Shown piece by piece: positions 1 to 9,073 of a stretch of DNA of 64,000 bases. The position numbers and the translations under genes are program-made. Within the stretch, counting starts at the first letter, position 1; each line of letters opens with the position of its first letter. The stretch is from Cellulophaga sp. HaHa_2_95. Lineage in GTDB: Bacteria; Bacteroidota; Bacteroidia; Flavobacteriales; Flavobacteriaceae. Below the pieces are notes generated by a model. That model saw only the letters and a list, made by a program, of their open reading frames with translations, was not told where the DNA came from and made no database searches. The stretch covers positions 310,001 to 374,000 of the forward strand of contig NZ_CP058988.1 of assembly GCF_019278565.1 (NCBI RefSeq), in the 5' to 3' direction.

Positions 1-429
1 ATTTAGCGAACGAGATAAAAACTTACGGTCTATTTCTAGCATTTCAGACTTCTCACGAATTAATTTCAGCATGTCTTTTGCTGGCATATCTTCTAATCCT
101 CTTGCCTTACGCCCTTCATTAATAGCTGTTTTCATGAAGTTAGTTACAGATACTCCAGGAATTTCTACAGGATATTGAAAAGAAAGAAAAATACCTTTAT
201 GAGACCTTTCTTCTGGAGAAACATCTTCTAAATCTTCCCCTTCTAATATAACTTGACCTTCAGTAACATCAAACTCTTCTTTCCCTGCAATTACAGAAGA
301 TAAGGTGCTCTTACCAGAACCGTTAGGCCCCATAATTGCATGAACTTCTCCTGCTTTAACTTCTAAGTTAATTCCTTTTAAGATTTCTTTACCTTCTACA
401 CTTGCATGTAGGTTTTTTATTTGTAACAT
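1..429 (-). CDS. sufC: SufC, Fe-S assembly ATPase (C-terminus cut off)
   Basis: Cytoplasmic ABC-type ATPase of the SUF iron-sulfur cluster assembly system, partner of SufB and SufD. Only the first 143 codons are present; the gene runs off the left edge. The translation begins MLQIKNLHASVEGKEI and shows a Walker A motif GPNGSGKS at residues 34-41 and a Q-loop in LSFQYP near residue 85. The signature and Walker B motifs lie outside the window. It follows sufB on the same strand after a 37-base gap and is probably in the same operon. SufC family ATPases are typically about 250 residues, so roughly 100 are missing. The identification is firm because the Walker A context and the SufB neighbour agree. 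Confidence 0.95.
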   Translation of the reverse strand, partial: MLQIKNLHASVEGKEILKGINLEVKAGEVHAIMGPNGSGKSTLSSVIAGKEEFDVTEGQVILEGEDLEDVSPEERSHKGIFLSFQYPVEIPGVSVTNFMKTAINEGRKARGLEDMPAKDMLKLIREKSEMLEIDRKFLSRSLN

Positions 430-466
430 CCTGATTGTGATTTAATATCTTTTCCTAATTATTTTT

Positions 467-1912
467 TTATCCTACTGAACCTTCTAAACTAATTTCCAAT
501 AATTTCTGTGCTTCAACAGCAAACTCCATTGGTAGTTTATTTAAGACCTCTTTACTAAAACCATTTACGATTAACGCAATAGCCTTTTCTGTAGGAATAC
601 CTCTTTGATTGCAATAGAAGATTTGATCTTCACCAATTTTACTAGTGGTAGCCTCATGTTCTATTTGCGCCGTTTTATTTTTAGCTTCAATGTAAGGGAA
701 CGTATGTGCACCACATTCATTACCCATCAATAGTGAATCACACTGCGAGAAGTTACGCGCATTGTCTGCTCTACTATTAATTTGAACTAAACCACGATAG
801 CTATTTTGAGATTTACCCGCTGAAATACCTTTAGAAATAATTGTACTTCTCGTGTTCTTCCCTAAGTGAATCATTTTTGTACCCGTATCTGCCTGTTGGT
901 AGTTATTAGTAACGGCTATAGAATAAAACTCTCCAATAGAATTATCTCCTTTTAAAATACAAGAAGGATATTTCCATGTTACGGCAGAACCCGTTTCTAC
1001 TTGCGTCCAAGAAACCTTTGCATTTTTCTCACACAACGCTCTTTTGGTTACGAAGTTATACACCCCACCTTTACCTTCTTTATTTCCAGGGAACCAATTT
1101 TGCACAGTAGAATATTTAATTTCAGCGTCATCTAAAGCAATAAGCTCTACAACTGCTGCATGCAATTGGTTTTCATCACGAGATGGCGCCGTACAACCTT
1201 CTAGGTATGATACATAACTACCTTCATCTGCAATTACTAGAGTTCTTTCGAACTGACCCGTACCTGCTTGATTAATTCTAAAATAAGTGGATAATTCCAT
1301 TGGGCAACGAACACCTTTTGGAATGTAACAAAAACTACCATCTGTAAAAACAGCAGAATTTAAGGCTGCATAAAAGTTATCTGTTGTGGGAACGATGGAA
1401 CCCATGTATTTTTTCACCAATTCTGGATGCTCTTGAATAGCTTCTGATATTGGCATAAAAATAATTCCTTTTTCCCCCAAGGTCTTTTTAAACGTAGTTG
1501 CTACAGAAACAGAATCTACAACGATATCTACTGCAACATTTTGAAGCTTCTTTTGCTCATCTACAGAAATCCCTAGTTTTCTGTACATCTCCAATAATTC
1601 AGGATCTACATCATCCAAAGATTTATTGGGATCATTTTTTTTGGGAGCAGAATAATACGATATAGCTTGAAAATCTGGCTTTTCATAATGAACATTTGCC
1701 CATTCTGGTTCTTCCATTTTTTCCCAAACACGATATGCTTCAATACGCCAATCCGTCATCCATTCTGGTTCGTTCTTCTTTTTAGAAATAGCACGAACAA
1801 TATCTTCATTTAATCCGATTGGGAATGTATCTGACTCTATATCTGTATAAAAACCGTATTCATATTCTTTGGTTTCTAATTCTTTTTTTAGCTCTTCTTC
1901 TGTATATGCCAT
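467..1912 (-). CDS. sufB: SufB, Fe-S cluster assembly scaffold subunit
   Basis: Scaffold subunit of the SufBCD complex, on which Fe-S clusters are built in the cytoplasm before transfer to apoproteins. At 481 residues it has the normal SufB length. The C-terminal beta-helix core carries the conserved stretch [11 protein letters not shown] and the [14 protein letters not shown] block; the Cys and His/Glu residues here belong to the family's functional site. The ATG start gives [13 protein letters not shown], a typical beginning. It lies between the IscA-type gene upstream (62-base gap) and sufC downstream. The order IscA-type protein, SufB, SufC fits a flavobacterial suf operon whose sufD and sufS would lie beyond the left edge. 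Confidence 0.97.
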   Translation of the reverse strand: MAYTEEELKKELETKEYEYGFYTDIESDTFPIGLNEDIVRAISKKKNEPEWMTDWRIEAYRVWEKMEEPEWANVHYEKPDFQAISYYSAPKKNDPNKSLDDVDPELLEMYRKLGISVDEQKKLQNVAVDIVVDSVSVATTFKKTLGEKGIIFMPISEAIQEHPELVKKYMGSIVPTTDNFYAALNSAVFTDGSFCYIPKGVRCPMELSTYFRINQAGTGQFERTLVIADEGSYVSYLEGCTAPSRDENQLHAAVVELIALDDAEIKYSTVQNWFPGNKEGKGGVYNFVTKRALCEKNAKVSWTQVETGSAVTWKYPSCILKGDNSIGEFYSIAVTNNYQQADTGTKMIHLGKNTRSTIISKGISAGKSQNSYRGLVQINSRADNARNFSQCDSLLMGNECGAHTFPYIEAKNKTAQIEHEATTSKIGEDQIFYCNQRGIPTEKAIALIVNGFSKEVLNKLPMEFAVEAQKLLEISLEGSVG

Positions 1913-1974
1913 AAGCCCATTTTACTTCCCCTAGGGGAAATTTAATTTTCTATTCTATCTATTCTACACTCAGT

Positions 1975-2304
1975 TTATAATGAAAAACTTTCGCCGCAAC
2001 CACAGGTGCGTTGTGCATTAGGGTTGTTAAAAACAAAACCCTTCCCGTTTAGTCCTCCAGAATATTCTAATACTGTTCCTGCCAAATAAAGAAAACTTTT
2101 CTTTTCTACAATAATTCTTACATTATTATCTTCAAATACTTTGTCTGTCTCCCCTATTTTATCATCAAATTTTAGCTCATAGGATAGTCCGCTGCAACCG
2201 CCACTCTTTACGCCAACGCGTACATAGTCCTTTGTTGCATCAAAACCCTCATCTTCCATAAGCGAAATGACTCTTTTTTTTGCCGTCTCCGATACCTGAA
2301 TCAT
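1975..2304 (-). CDS. IscA/SufA-type Fe-S assembly accessory protein
   Basis: A-type iron-sulfur carrier (HesB/IscA family) that accepts clusters from the SufBCD scaffold and passes them to target enzymes. The 109-residue protein has the three family cysteines: Cys37 in SGGCSGL, and Cys101 and Cys103 in the terminal CGCGESFSL. It is the first gene of the minus-strand suf operon. A promoter -7 box lies just upstream (2333-2340), giving a leader of about 20 bases. Whether to call it SufA, IscA or ErpA cannot be settled from sequence alone, so no symbol is given. Confidence 0.93.
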   Translation of the reverse strand: MIQVSETAKKRVISLMEDEGFDATKDYVRVGVKSGGCSGLSYELKFDDKIGETDKVFEDNNVRIIVEKKSFLYLAGTVLEYSGGLNGKGFVFNNPNAQRTCGCGESFSL

Positions 2305-2332
2305 ATTAATTGGATTTGTTCTAAATAATTTA

Positions 2333-2340
2333 CAAATATA
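2333..2340 (-). promoter_or_regulatory. Promoter -7 box of the suf operon
   Basis: On the minus strand this reads TATATTTG, a match to the Bacteroidetes -7 consensus TAnnTTTG, placed 29 bases before the ATG of the IscA-type gene. No clear -33 TTG was found at the expected distance, so the call rests on the -7 box and its position. Confidence 0.5.
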
Positions 2341-2479
2341 AGGTATATGTCGCTTTTTTCCATGTTAACTAACATATATATAATGTATAACACCATAATG
2401 CTTCTCTATACCCAGTTTTATAAACGATTATAACTTGTTAGTTTATCCGTAAAGCATTTTATTTTAAGGGAATACTATG

Positions 2480-2487
2480 TACTTTTG
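2480..2487 (+). promoter_or_regulatory. Promoter -7 box immediately before thiL
   Basis: The octamer TACTTTTG fits TAnnTTTG and ends four bases before the ATG at 2492. If it works as the -7 box, transcription starts at or within a few bases of that ATG, giving a leaderless or nearly leaderless mRNA. It also means the upstream in-frame ATG at 2477 lies in the promoter and is not the start. No good -33 element was seen. Confidence 0.5.
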
Positions 2488-2491
2488 CAGC

Positions 2492-3541
2492 ATGATAGAA
2501 GATAAAAATCAGAAAAAAACTTCATTAGAAGAATTGGGCGAATTTGGTTTGATAGAGCACTTAACAAAATCGTTTGAAAGCAAACAAAAATCAACACTTA
2601 AAGCTATAGGTGATGATGCTGCAGTATTGGATTTGAAAGATAAAAAAACTGTCATATCTACTGATTTACTCATTGAGGGAGTTCATTTTGATTTGAGCTA
2701 TATGCCCTTAAAACACTTGGGGTATAAAGCAATCATGGTAAACTTATCTGATATCTACGCCATGAACGCAATTCCTACGCAAATTACAGTTTCCGTAGCA
2801 GTATCTAACAGGTTTCCACTAGAAGCACTAGAGGAACTTTATGCCGGAATTGAATTAGCTACAGCAACCTACAATGTGGATTTAGTAGGTGGCGACACAA
2901 CTTCATCAAAAACAGGATTACTAATTAGCGTTACAGCAATAGGCGTAGCTAATGAAGCAGACATTGCTTACCGTAATGGCGCCAAACCAAATGATTTGCT
3001 AGTAGTTACTGGAGATTTAGGTGGCGCATATATGGGGCTTCAAGTTTTGGAACGTGAAAAAGAAGTGTATAAAGTAAACCCAAACAGCCAACCAGATTTA
3101 GAACCGTACTCTTACATCATAGAACGTCAATTAAAGCCTGAGGCACGAAAGGATATCGTGGAACTTTTAGAACAATTAGAAGTTAAACCAACAGCGATGA
3201 TAGACATAAGCGACGGACTCTCTTCTGAAATACTGCATTTATGCAAGCAAAGTGCCGTGGGTTGCGATTTATATGAAGATAAAATACCTCTAGATCCCAC
3301 TGTAATTTCGTCTTGTGAAGAGTTTGGAATAGATAGTACCTTAGTTGCCTTAAGTGGTGGTGAAGATTATGAGCTGTTATTCACGGTAAATCAAAAAGAT
3401 TTTGACAAAATAAAAGGCAATCCTAACCTAACCGTTATTGGCCATATGACCGATAAGAGTTTAGGAGCAAATATGGTGACCAGAAGCGGTTCTAAAATTG
3501 GATTAACAGCGCAGGGGTGGAACTCTTTTAATGCGGAATAA
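2492..3541 (+). CDS. thiL: Thiamine-monophosphate kinase ThiL
   Basis: Phosphorylates thiamine monophosphate to thiamine diphosphate with ATP in the cytoplasm, the last step of cofactor synthesis. With the start at ATG 2492 the protein has 349 residues, the usual size. It has the ThiL/PurM-like pattern: AIGDDAAVL near the N-terminus, STDLLIEGVHFDL, the VNLSDIYAMNA helix, LVGGDTTSS for Mg-ATP binding, and SDGLSSEI plus SGGEDYELLF in the C-terminal half. An upstream in-frame ATG at 2477 would add MYFCS but overlaps the -7 box, so I reject it. It is monocistronic and divergent from the suf operon; no other thiamine gene and no obvious TPP riboswitch is nearby. Confidence 0.95.
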   Translation: MIEDKNQKKTSLEELGEFGLIEHLTKSFESKQKSTLKAIGDDAAVLDLKDKKTVISTDLLIEGVHFDLSYMPLKHLGYKAIMVNLSDIYAMNAIPTQITVSVAVSNRFPLEALEELYAGIELATATYNVDLVGGDTTSSKTGLLISVTAIGVANEADIAYRNGAKPNDLLVVTGDLGGAYMGLQVLEREKEVYKVNPNSQPDLEPYSYIIERQLKPEARKDIVELLEQLEVKPTAMIDISDGLSSEILHLCKQSAVGCDLYEDKIPLDPTVISSCEEFGIDSTLVALSGGEDYELLFTVNQKDFDKIKGNPNLTVIGHMTDKSLGANMVTRSGSKIGLTAQGWNSFNAE

Positions 3542-3681
3542 AAAGAAGAATTCCCGAGAATAAACGACATACTTTAGCTAGGTCTTAGGGCACAAGACAG
3601 ATAGCGGTGTATCGAATACAATCAGGAATTACTTTTAAATTTCTAAGCCATTTAGGGCTGAAATTCATTTGCCAAGCATAA

Positions 3682-3936
3682 TTACGCCACTTGTTGGTGT
3701 GACGTTCGATGTCTTTTTTGATATAAATTTTCTAAAGTTGCATTAATGTCTTTCATTTCCGGTGTTAACCGTGCTAATTTTCCGTTAGCATCTGTAGTCA
3801 CCTGTTTTTCACAATGAAGACATTTGTATTCTTTTATATGAGAAGTTACTTTTCTTGACATGGTATAATGGTGCCCAAAAATAGAGCAGCAAAATGCATT
3901 GAATCTTGAGCCGCAGCTAGAAATTACTTTCTTCAT
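3682..3936 (-). CDS. Small conserved-looking protein with CxxC pair
   Basis: An 84-residue basic protein that I do not recognise with certainty. It begins MKKVISSCGSRFNAFCCSIFGH and continues with KEYKCLHCEKQVTTDANGKL, so it has a CxxC knuckle plus clustered N-terminal Cys and His residues. This suggests a small zinc-ribbon-like fold of the kind seen in DUF1660-type proteins; that is inference. The C-terminal third is a charged helix ending in a QKRHRTSHQQ tail. Its codon use resembles the neighbouring genes and its ATG sits in AT-rich non-coding sequence, which supports a real gene. A 19-base dyad lies about 100 bases upstream. Confidence 0.6.
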   Translation of the reverse strand: MKKVISSCGSRFNAFCCSIFGHHYTMSRKVTSHIKEYKCLHCEKQVTTDANGKLARLTPEMKDINATLENLYQKRHRTSHQQVA

Positions 3937-4037
3937 AGTTTAGGTTTTTATGATGCACGTAAGCTTTGGGAACTTATGATATTGCAATTAATTAATATAA
4001 AATGATCAAGCAAAAAACAAATTGTATTTGCTCTTTT

Positions 4038-4056
4038 CTAAGAACGATGTTCTTAG
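4038..4056. repeat. Perfect 19-base dyad between divergent genes
   Basis: CTAAGAAC and GTTCTTAG flank a GAT spacer in the intergenic region between the small minus-strand gene (start 3936) and brnQ (start 4199). No T-run follows on either strand, so it looks more like an operator for a dimeric regulator than a terminator. The regulator is unknown. Confidence 0.4.
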
Positions 4057-4198
4057 TGATTTATTGAATGCTACGCTATGAATTATTAGTAAAAACGACA
4101 AATCACATTATTTTTCGATTAAAAGCAATAATCATCGATAAAATGCATTCTGAAAACAATATTTTTTCTAGTATCTTTCCTCCTTATATTTCCTACCT

Positions 4199-5482
4199 AT
4201 GCAAAACACCAAAGAAACGTTAGTAACCGCCTTTGCACTTTTCTCTTTATTTTTTGGAGCCGGCAATTTAATCTTCCCTCCCCTATTAGGATTTCAATCA
4301 GGAAACATGTGGTGGCTAGTAGCTTTAGGTTTTTGCATATCGGCTGTTTTAATTCCTCTGTTTGGAATTTTAGCACACGCAAAGATTCAAGGAACCATAT
4401 TCGACTTTGGAAAAAAAGTATCCCGCACGTTTAGTTTAATGTACTCTATATTAATATATGCCATCTCTGTAAGCTTGCCTTCTCCGAGAACGGCATCTGT
4501 TACACACGAAATAGCAGTACAACCATTTTTTGACTCCCCTTACATCGTCACCAGCATAATCTATTTTGCATTAGTATTTGTATTTGTCATGAATAGATCA
4601 AAGCTTTTAAATATTCTAGGGAAACTATTGACCCCTGCAATTATTTTAATATTATTGGCTATTATAGGTATTACCGTATTTTATTTCGATTTTAATTTTG
4701 GAACTACTCATTTTGACAGCCCATTCACTCACGGAATTTTAGAAGGGTATCAAACATTTGATGCTATAGGCGCTGTGGTGGTAGGGGGCGTAATTATCGT
4801 TTCGGTAAACATCAGTAATAAAGAAAAGACATTTGAAGAAAAAAAATCTTTAATACGAAAAGCAGGCTGGTTAGCTGGTACTGCCTTATTAGTTATTTAT
4901 GCGGGGCTTATATTTACTGGAGCCGTAATGCACAATCAGTTTGATGCAGATATTACTAGAACCGCACTCCTAAATAGCATTAGTATAAAAACACTAGGCA
5001 GCACCGCCAATTTGTTTCTAAGTATTTTAGTAAGTCTAGCCTGCTTTACCACCGCAGTGGGTATTGTTACAGGAACAGCCGATTTTATCAGGCATTTATT
5101 TAACGACTCTCAAGTAGCTTACACGGTTACCGCTGTCTTAGGTTGTATTCTAGGCGTTGTTATGGGGCAGTTTAATGTCGCATATATAGTTACTGTGGCT
5201 TTACCGGCTTTGATGTTTATCTACCCAATCACTATTATCCTAATTTTACTAAACATTTTACCAGAAAAGTATGCTTCTACACTAGTCTTTAGAAGCGTAG
5301 TAATTGTAACTGCAGTATTTAGTATCCCGGATTTTTTAAGCACCATAGGGTATGCTCATGAAGTAATCAGCATTAAAGAGTTAGTACCACTAAGCACCTA
5401 CAACATGGGATGGGTACTTCCTGCATTTATAACCTTTGCTATTGTAAATGTATTAGGTAGTAAAAAACCTATCCATGAATAG
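4199..5482 (+). CDS. brnQ: BrnQ-type branched-chain amino acid carrier
   Basis: Inner-membrane sodium-coupled carrier for leucine, isoleucine and valine (LIVCS family). The 427-residue protein is hydrophobic throughout, with about twelve membrane segments. It starts with the characteristic FALFSLFFGAGNLIFPP block and has the family segment SVSLPSPRTASVTHEIAV around residues 90-110. The ATG start puts the first helix at the very N-terminus, as in the family. Its 3' end overlaps that of convergent miaE by 14 bases, so there is no room for a separate terminator. A BrnQ without neighbouring amino-acid genes is common; the substrate is inferred from the family. Confidence 0.93.
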   Translation: MQNTKETLVTAFALFSLFFGAGNLIFPPLLGFQSGNMWWLVALGFCISAVLIPLFGILAHAKIQGTIFDFGKKVSRTFSLMYSILIYAISVSLPSPRTASVTHEIAVQPFFDSPYIVTSIIYFALVFVFVMNRSKLLNILGKLLTPAIILILLAIIGITVFYFDFNFGTTHFDSPFTHGILEGYQTFDAIGAVVVGGVIIVSVNISNKEKTFEEKKSLIRKAGWLAGTALLVIYAGLIFTGAVMHNQFDADITRTALLNSISIKTLGSTANLFLSILVSLACFTTAVGIVTGTADFIRHLFNDSQVAYTVTAVLGCILGVVMGQFNVAYIVTVALPALMFIYPITIILILLNILPEKYASTLVFRSVVIVTAVFSIPDFLSTIGYAHEVISIKELVPLSTYNMGWVLPAFITFAIVNVLGSKKPIHE

Positions 5483-6050
5483 TCTCAGACTTGCCATAAT
5501 TTTTGATGATTTCGCCCTCTGCAACTAATAAGTCTTTCCAGAGTGCATCCACATCAATACCGCCACCATATTTACGAGCAAAACCAAGGAATGTGGTATA
5601 ATGACCGGCTTCACTAATCATCAATTCTTTATAGAATTTTGAAAGCTCTTCATCTTTAATATTTTCAGAAAGCACTTTAAAACGCTCACAGCTGCGTGCT
5701 TCTATCATCGCAGAAAACAACAATCTATTTACCAAAGCTTGTTGACGACTACCGCCTTTCATTTGAATCTTGAATAGTTCATTCACGTAACTATCCTTAC
5801 GCTCTCTTCCTAGTGTATAACCCCTTTGTTTAATGATATCATGGACCATTTGAAAGTGCTCTAATTCTTCTTGCGCCAACTTTAGCAGCTCGGTTACTAA
5901 TTCTTCGTGCTCAGAATTTAAAGAAATTATGGTAATAGCATTGGTGGCTGCTTTTTGCTCACACCACGCATGGTCTGTCAATATTTCTTCAATATTGGTT
6001 TCAACTAATTTAGCCCAACGAGGATCTGTTGCCAATTTTAAACCAAGCAT
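5469..6050 (-). CDS. miaE: tRNA 2-methylthio-N6-isopentenyladenosine hydroxylase MiaE
   Basis: Diiron monooxygenase that hydroxylates the isopentenyl group of ms2i6A37 in tRNAs. The 193-residue helical protein has the expected carboxylate/histidine ligands: EELEHF (ExxH), the glutamate of MIEARSCERF and a second ExxH in SEAGHYTTF. The length matches the family. A minus-strand -7 box at 6081-6088 lies about 30 bases before the ATG. The last 14 bases overlap the convergent brnQ gene. The role depends on miaA and miaB elsewhere in the genome. Confidence 0.93.
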   Translation of the reverse strand: MLGLKLATDPRWAKLVETNIEEILTDHAWCEQKAATNAITIISLNSEHEELVTELLKLAQEELEHFQMVHDIIKQRGYTLGRERKDSYVNELFKIQMKGGSRQQALVNRLLFSAMIEARSCERFKVLSENIKDEELSKFYKELMISEAGHYTTFLGFARKYGGGIDVDALWKDLLVAEGEIIKNYGKSETIHG

Positions 6051-6080
6051 AATTTTATTATTTTGAATTAGATACTACCG

Positions 6081-6088
6081 CAAAGATA
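6081..6088 (-). promoter_or_regulatory. Promoter -7 box of miaE
   Basis: Minus-strand TATCTTTG, an exact TAnnTTTG match, 31 bases before the miaE ATG. The -33 element is unclear. Confidence 0.5.
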
Positions 6089-6124
6089 CAGCATCAGAAG
6101 CGGAAAACCATTTGCAATCTAACA

Positions 6125-7618
6125 TTACAGATATACCGAAATGGTTAAGGATACCATTGCCAGTAGTGTCAAAATTAATAGTAAAGGCCAAACAAATTTA
6201 AGCCATTTATCATAACCAATTTTAACCACAGAAAGTGCCGCCAAAATCATACTTGTCGGATTTATAAAATAAAATAAACCTATGCCGTACAAATAGGCAT
6301 TTACGACAACTTCACGACCCACACCAACGGTATCTGCTAAAGGAGACATGATAGGCATGGTTAGTACAGCCATTCCTGACTGTGAAGGGATAAAAAATGC
6401 CAAACCAGAATAGATAAACATTAATAAGTTAGCAAATATTCCCTTGTTCATACCTTCTGTAGCTGTGCTTGCATAATACAGCACGGTATCACTAATTAGG
6501 CCGTCATTCATAAGAATAGTTACACCACGTGCAATTCCGATAATAAAAGCAACACTTAGCAATTCTCCCGCACCTTTAGCAAATGCAGCAACAAATTTAT
6601 GTTCTTTAATTTTTCCAATAAACCCAATTACGACAGCCGCTACTAAAAATGTACTGGTCATTTCTACAAACCACCAATCTAAGAAAGACACGCCAACAAT
6701 CATAACCACAAACGATAATGAAAACACAAGAAGAATTAATTTTAATCTTCCTGTTAATTCTATTTGATTCTCTGACTTTAAGCCAAAAGCCTCATTCATC
6801 TCTTGCTTCTGATCATAAATCAAGGACTTTGTAGGGTCTTTTTTAACCTTCTTAGCATATCGCAGGATATAAACAATACAGACAATTAAACAAAGCAATA
6901 GCATTATGGAACGCCCTGTCATCCCGGTGGTCCAACTAATACCAGCCGCATCAGAAGCAATAATGGTTGCAAAAGGATTGGTAACACTAAATAAACAACC
7001 AACAGCAGAACCGATAAAGATGCATGCCAGCCCCACTAAAGCATCGTATTTTGCTGCCAAAAAAACAGGAATTAATATAGGGTAAAAAGCCATAGTCTCT
7101 TCAGACAGCCCAAAAGTTGTTCCGCCAATAGCTACTAAAGTGGTGACAACGATGATTAATATATACTCCCTACCATTCAGCGTTTTTGCCAAGCTAGCGA
7201 TACCCGCATCAAAGGCACCGGTATGATCCATAATCCCAATTAAGCCACCAATTATCAATACAAGGAATATAATATCCGATGCTTCTATAATTCCTTTTAT
7301 TGGCGCCTGTACAAATTCTGAAAACCCCTGAGGCTTTGAAGACAACTCTTTATACGTATTAGGAATATTGATAGGTTTGTAAATAGCACCACTAGTAAAT
7401 TTCACTAAAGGAATCTGAATGTTTAATTGATTTAGACTCTCTTGTGTTGCAGGTAGCGTTTGTGTTTCGGTAGCACTACTTATTTCAAATGTGGCATCTG
7501 CATCATTGTATTTTAAAGAATCATATTTTCCCGCAGGAATAAACCAGGTTAAAACAGCTACCAATAGCGCAATAACAATCAAGATAGTTTGCGCTGTAGG
7601 AAATTTTAGGTTTTTCAT
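6125..7618 (-). CDS. DcuC/YfcC-family membrane carrier
   Basis: A 497-residue inner-membrane transporter of the YfcC/DcuC (C4-dicarboxylate carrier, Pfam C4dic_mal_tran-like) group, with 11-13 hydrophobic helices. It starts with a helix ending in LTWFIPAGKYDSL, followed by an extracytoplasmic loop of about 90 residues. Family-like blocks include GGTTFGLSEETMAFYPILIPV and FFIPSQSGMAVLTMPIMSPL. The substrate is not defined by sequence; relatives move dicarboxylates, arginine/ornithine or peptides. It ends 12 bases from marC on the same strand and may share its transcript. The identification of the family is firm and the substrate is open. Confidence 0.85.
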   Translation of the reverse strand: MKNLKFPTAQTILIVIALLVAVLTWFIPAGKYDSLKYNDADATFEISSATETQTLPATQESLNQLNIQIPLVKFTSGAIYKPINIPNTYKELSSKPQGFSEFVQAPIKGIIEASDIIFLVLIIGGLIGIMDHTGAFDAGIASLAKTLNGREYILIIVVTTLVAIGGTTFGLSEETMAFYPILIPVFLAAKYDALVGLACIFIGSAVGCLFSVTNPFATIIASDAAGISWTTGMTGRSIMLLLCLIVCIVYILRYAKKVKKDPTKSLIYDQKQEMNEAFGLKSENQIELTGRLKLILLVFSLSFVVMIVGVSFLDWWFVEMTSTFLVAAVVIGFIGKIKEHKFVAAFAKGAGELLSVAFIIGIARGVTILMNDGLISDTVLYYASTATEGMNKGIFANLLMFIYSGLAFFIPSQSGMAVLTMPIMSPLADTVGVGREVVVNAYLYGIGLFYFINPTSMILAALSVVKIGYDKWLKFVWPLLLILTLLAMVSLTISVYL

Positions 7619-7629
7619 TAGCTAACAGA

Positions 7630-8244
7630 TTAATGCAGTATCGTAAAGAATTCTCTTAAACCTGTTAAAATACTTTGGATAGCATAAGATGCTAAGATCA
7701 ACCCCATCACTTTACTAATTACAGTTATTCCGTACTCGCCAACTTTTTCCTGTACCACATTTGCCGCCAATAATAAGAGACACGTTAGAATGACCACAAT
7801 AAGCACTAAAACGGTAGTTACCGCCTGTTGTTCTATGGAGTATAGATTATTATTCGTCATTAACACCACCGCCATAATTGCCCCCGGAGAAGCAATCGAA
7901 GGAATGGCTATTGGAAAAATAGATACATGCTTATAATCTTTAATTTTACTTTTTTCATTCTCCGGCTTTCCGTCGCCAAAAATCATGGTTAGCGCAAACA
8001 AAAACAAAATGACACCTCCAGAAATTTGAAAGGCATCTAAAGAGACCTCCATCCCTTCTAAAATAAACTGACCGATACCAATAAAGAAAAGTAATATAAC
8101 AAAGGCTACCAATGAAGCTCTGACCGCTATTTTTCTTTTATGCTTGGTATCAAAATTTTTGGTTGCCTCTAAATACACTGGCACTGAACCCAAAGGATCT
8201 ATCACAGCAATCAAAAAAAATATAGTCGTAATTATTTCTTTCAT
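7630..8244 (-). CDS. MarC-family integral membrane protein
   Basis: A 204-residue protein of the MarC/UPF0056 family, with six predicted membrane helices. Conserved positions include FFLIAVIDPLGSVPVYL at the N-terminus and the IAIPSIASPGAIMAVVL segment in the middle. The biochemical role of the family is unsettled; early links to multiple antibiotic resistance were not upheld. It lies upstream of the DcuC/YfcC-type carrier with an 11-base gap, suggesting a two-gene operon. A possible -7 box lies at 8361-8368. Confidence 0.88.
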   Translation of the reverse strand: MKEIITTIFFLIAVIDPLGSVPVYLEATKNFDTKHKRKIAVRASLVAFVILLFFIGIGQFILEGMEVSLDAFQISGGVILFLFALTMIFGDGKPENEKSKIKDYKHVSIFPIAIPSIASPGAIMAVVLMTNNNLYSIEQQAVTTVLVLIVVILTCLLLLAANVVQEKVGEYGITVISKVMGLILASYAIQSILTGLREFFTILH

Positions 8245-8360
8245 AACTTATAGGTATAATACATTAAATGCTGAACGGTTAAAATAAACATCTTTTTAGT
8301 AGGACTTCAAATTAAAAAAACATAATTTAAAGACATACTGCGCACCTTGTTAAACTCTTC

Positions 8361-8368
8361 ACAAAGGT
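8361..8368 (-). promoter_or_regulatory. Possible -7 box upstream of marC-like gene
   Basis: Minus-strand TACCTTTG fits TAnnTTTG, but it lies about 117 bases before the marC-type ATG and no clear -33 was seen. It would give a long leader; low confidence. Confidence 0.3.
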
Positions 8369-8435
8369 AATTTAAATAGAAACCTTAAGGAGAAAAACTC
8401 CGTAGATAAGACATAATCAAACAAAGTAGTTGTTC

Positions 8436-9032
8436 ATGAAAACCAATTCATTTTTTAAATCTGCATTTTCGTCGGTCTTTATTCTAGCCACAAGTTTCTC
8501 TTTTGCGCAAGATATGCCAACCTCAAAAGATATAAAAATGGATGAGAACACAAAAATTAACAAAAGTCCAGAGACCCACCCGTCTAAAGATATTGTTTTC
8601 AATACACAAAACACAAAAGCCCTTACTACTTTAACTGCCGCTATAAAAGCTGCAGATCTTACAGAAAAATTACAAGGAGAAGGACCATTTACTGTCTTTG
8701 CTCCAACGGATACTGCTTTTGAAAAATTAGCTCAAGGCACCGTAAATGGATTGCTCGAAATTGAAAACAAAGAGAAATTGCAAGCCATATTAACGTATCA
8801 TATCTTGGCTGGAAAATTTACCTCTGAAGACTTAATCAAAGCGGTAAAAAAAGGAAAAGGAAAAACAGAATTTAAAACCATCAACGGCAAAATATTAAAA
8901 GGCATGTATGATGGAAAAAATCTGAAGCTTATAGATGAAACGGGTCATATGGCTACCGTAACTATTACCGATGCAAAACAATCCAATGGGATCATCCATA
9001 TTATTGATACGGTATTATCACCAGGACTATAA
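8436..9032 (+). CDS. Secreted fasciclin-domain protein
   Basis: An exported protein with one fasciclin (FAS1) domain, a beta-rich adhesion fold found on bacterial surfaces. The true start is probably ATG 8436, giving MKTNSFFKSAFSSVFILATS with a signal peptide cut after the SFAQ box; an in-frame TTG two codons earlier is less likely. Residues about 18-50 are a charged linker. The FAS1 domain follows with NTKALTTLTAAIKAADL, the H1-like FTVFAPTDTAFEKL and the H2-like NGIIHIIDTVL near the end. The 198-residue length is normal for single-domain FAS1 proteins. A bidirectional terminator separates it from the convergent amidohydrolase. The ligand is unknown. Confidence 0.88.
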   Translation: MKTNSFFKSAFSSVFILATSFSFAQDMPTSKDIKMDENTKINKSPETHPSKDIVFNTQNTKALTTLTAAIKAADLTEKLQGEGPFTVFAPTDTAFEKLAQGTVNGLLEIENKEKLQAILTYHILAGKFTSEDLIKAVKKGKGKTEFKTINGKILKGMYDGKNLKLIDETGHMATVTITDAKQSNGIIHIIDTVLSPGL

Positions 9033-9050
9033 ATACACTTATATTAAGAA

Positions 9051-9071
9051 AACGACCCTATCCGGGTCGTT
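9051..9071. terminator. Bidirectional terminator, fasciclin / amidohydrolase
   Basis: Stem AACGACCC / GGGTCGTT with loop TATCC, lying between the stops of two convergent genes. A T-rich tail (CTCTATTTTTTC) follows on the plus strand and a shorter one on the minus strand. Confidence 0.8.
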
Positions 9072-9073
9072 CT

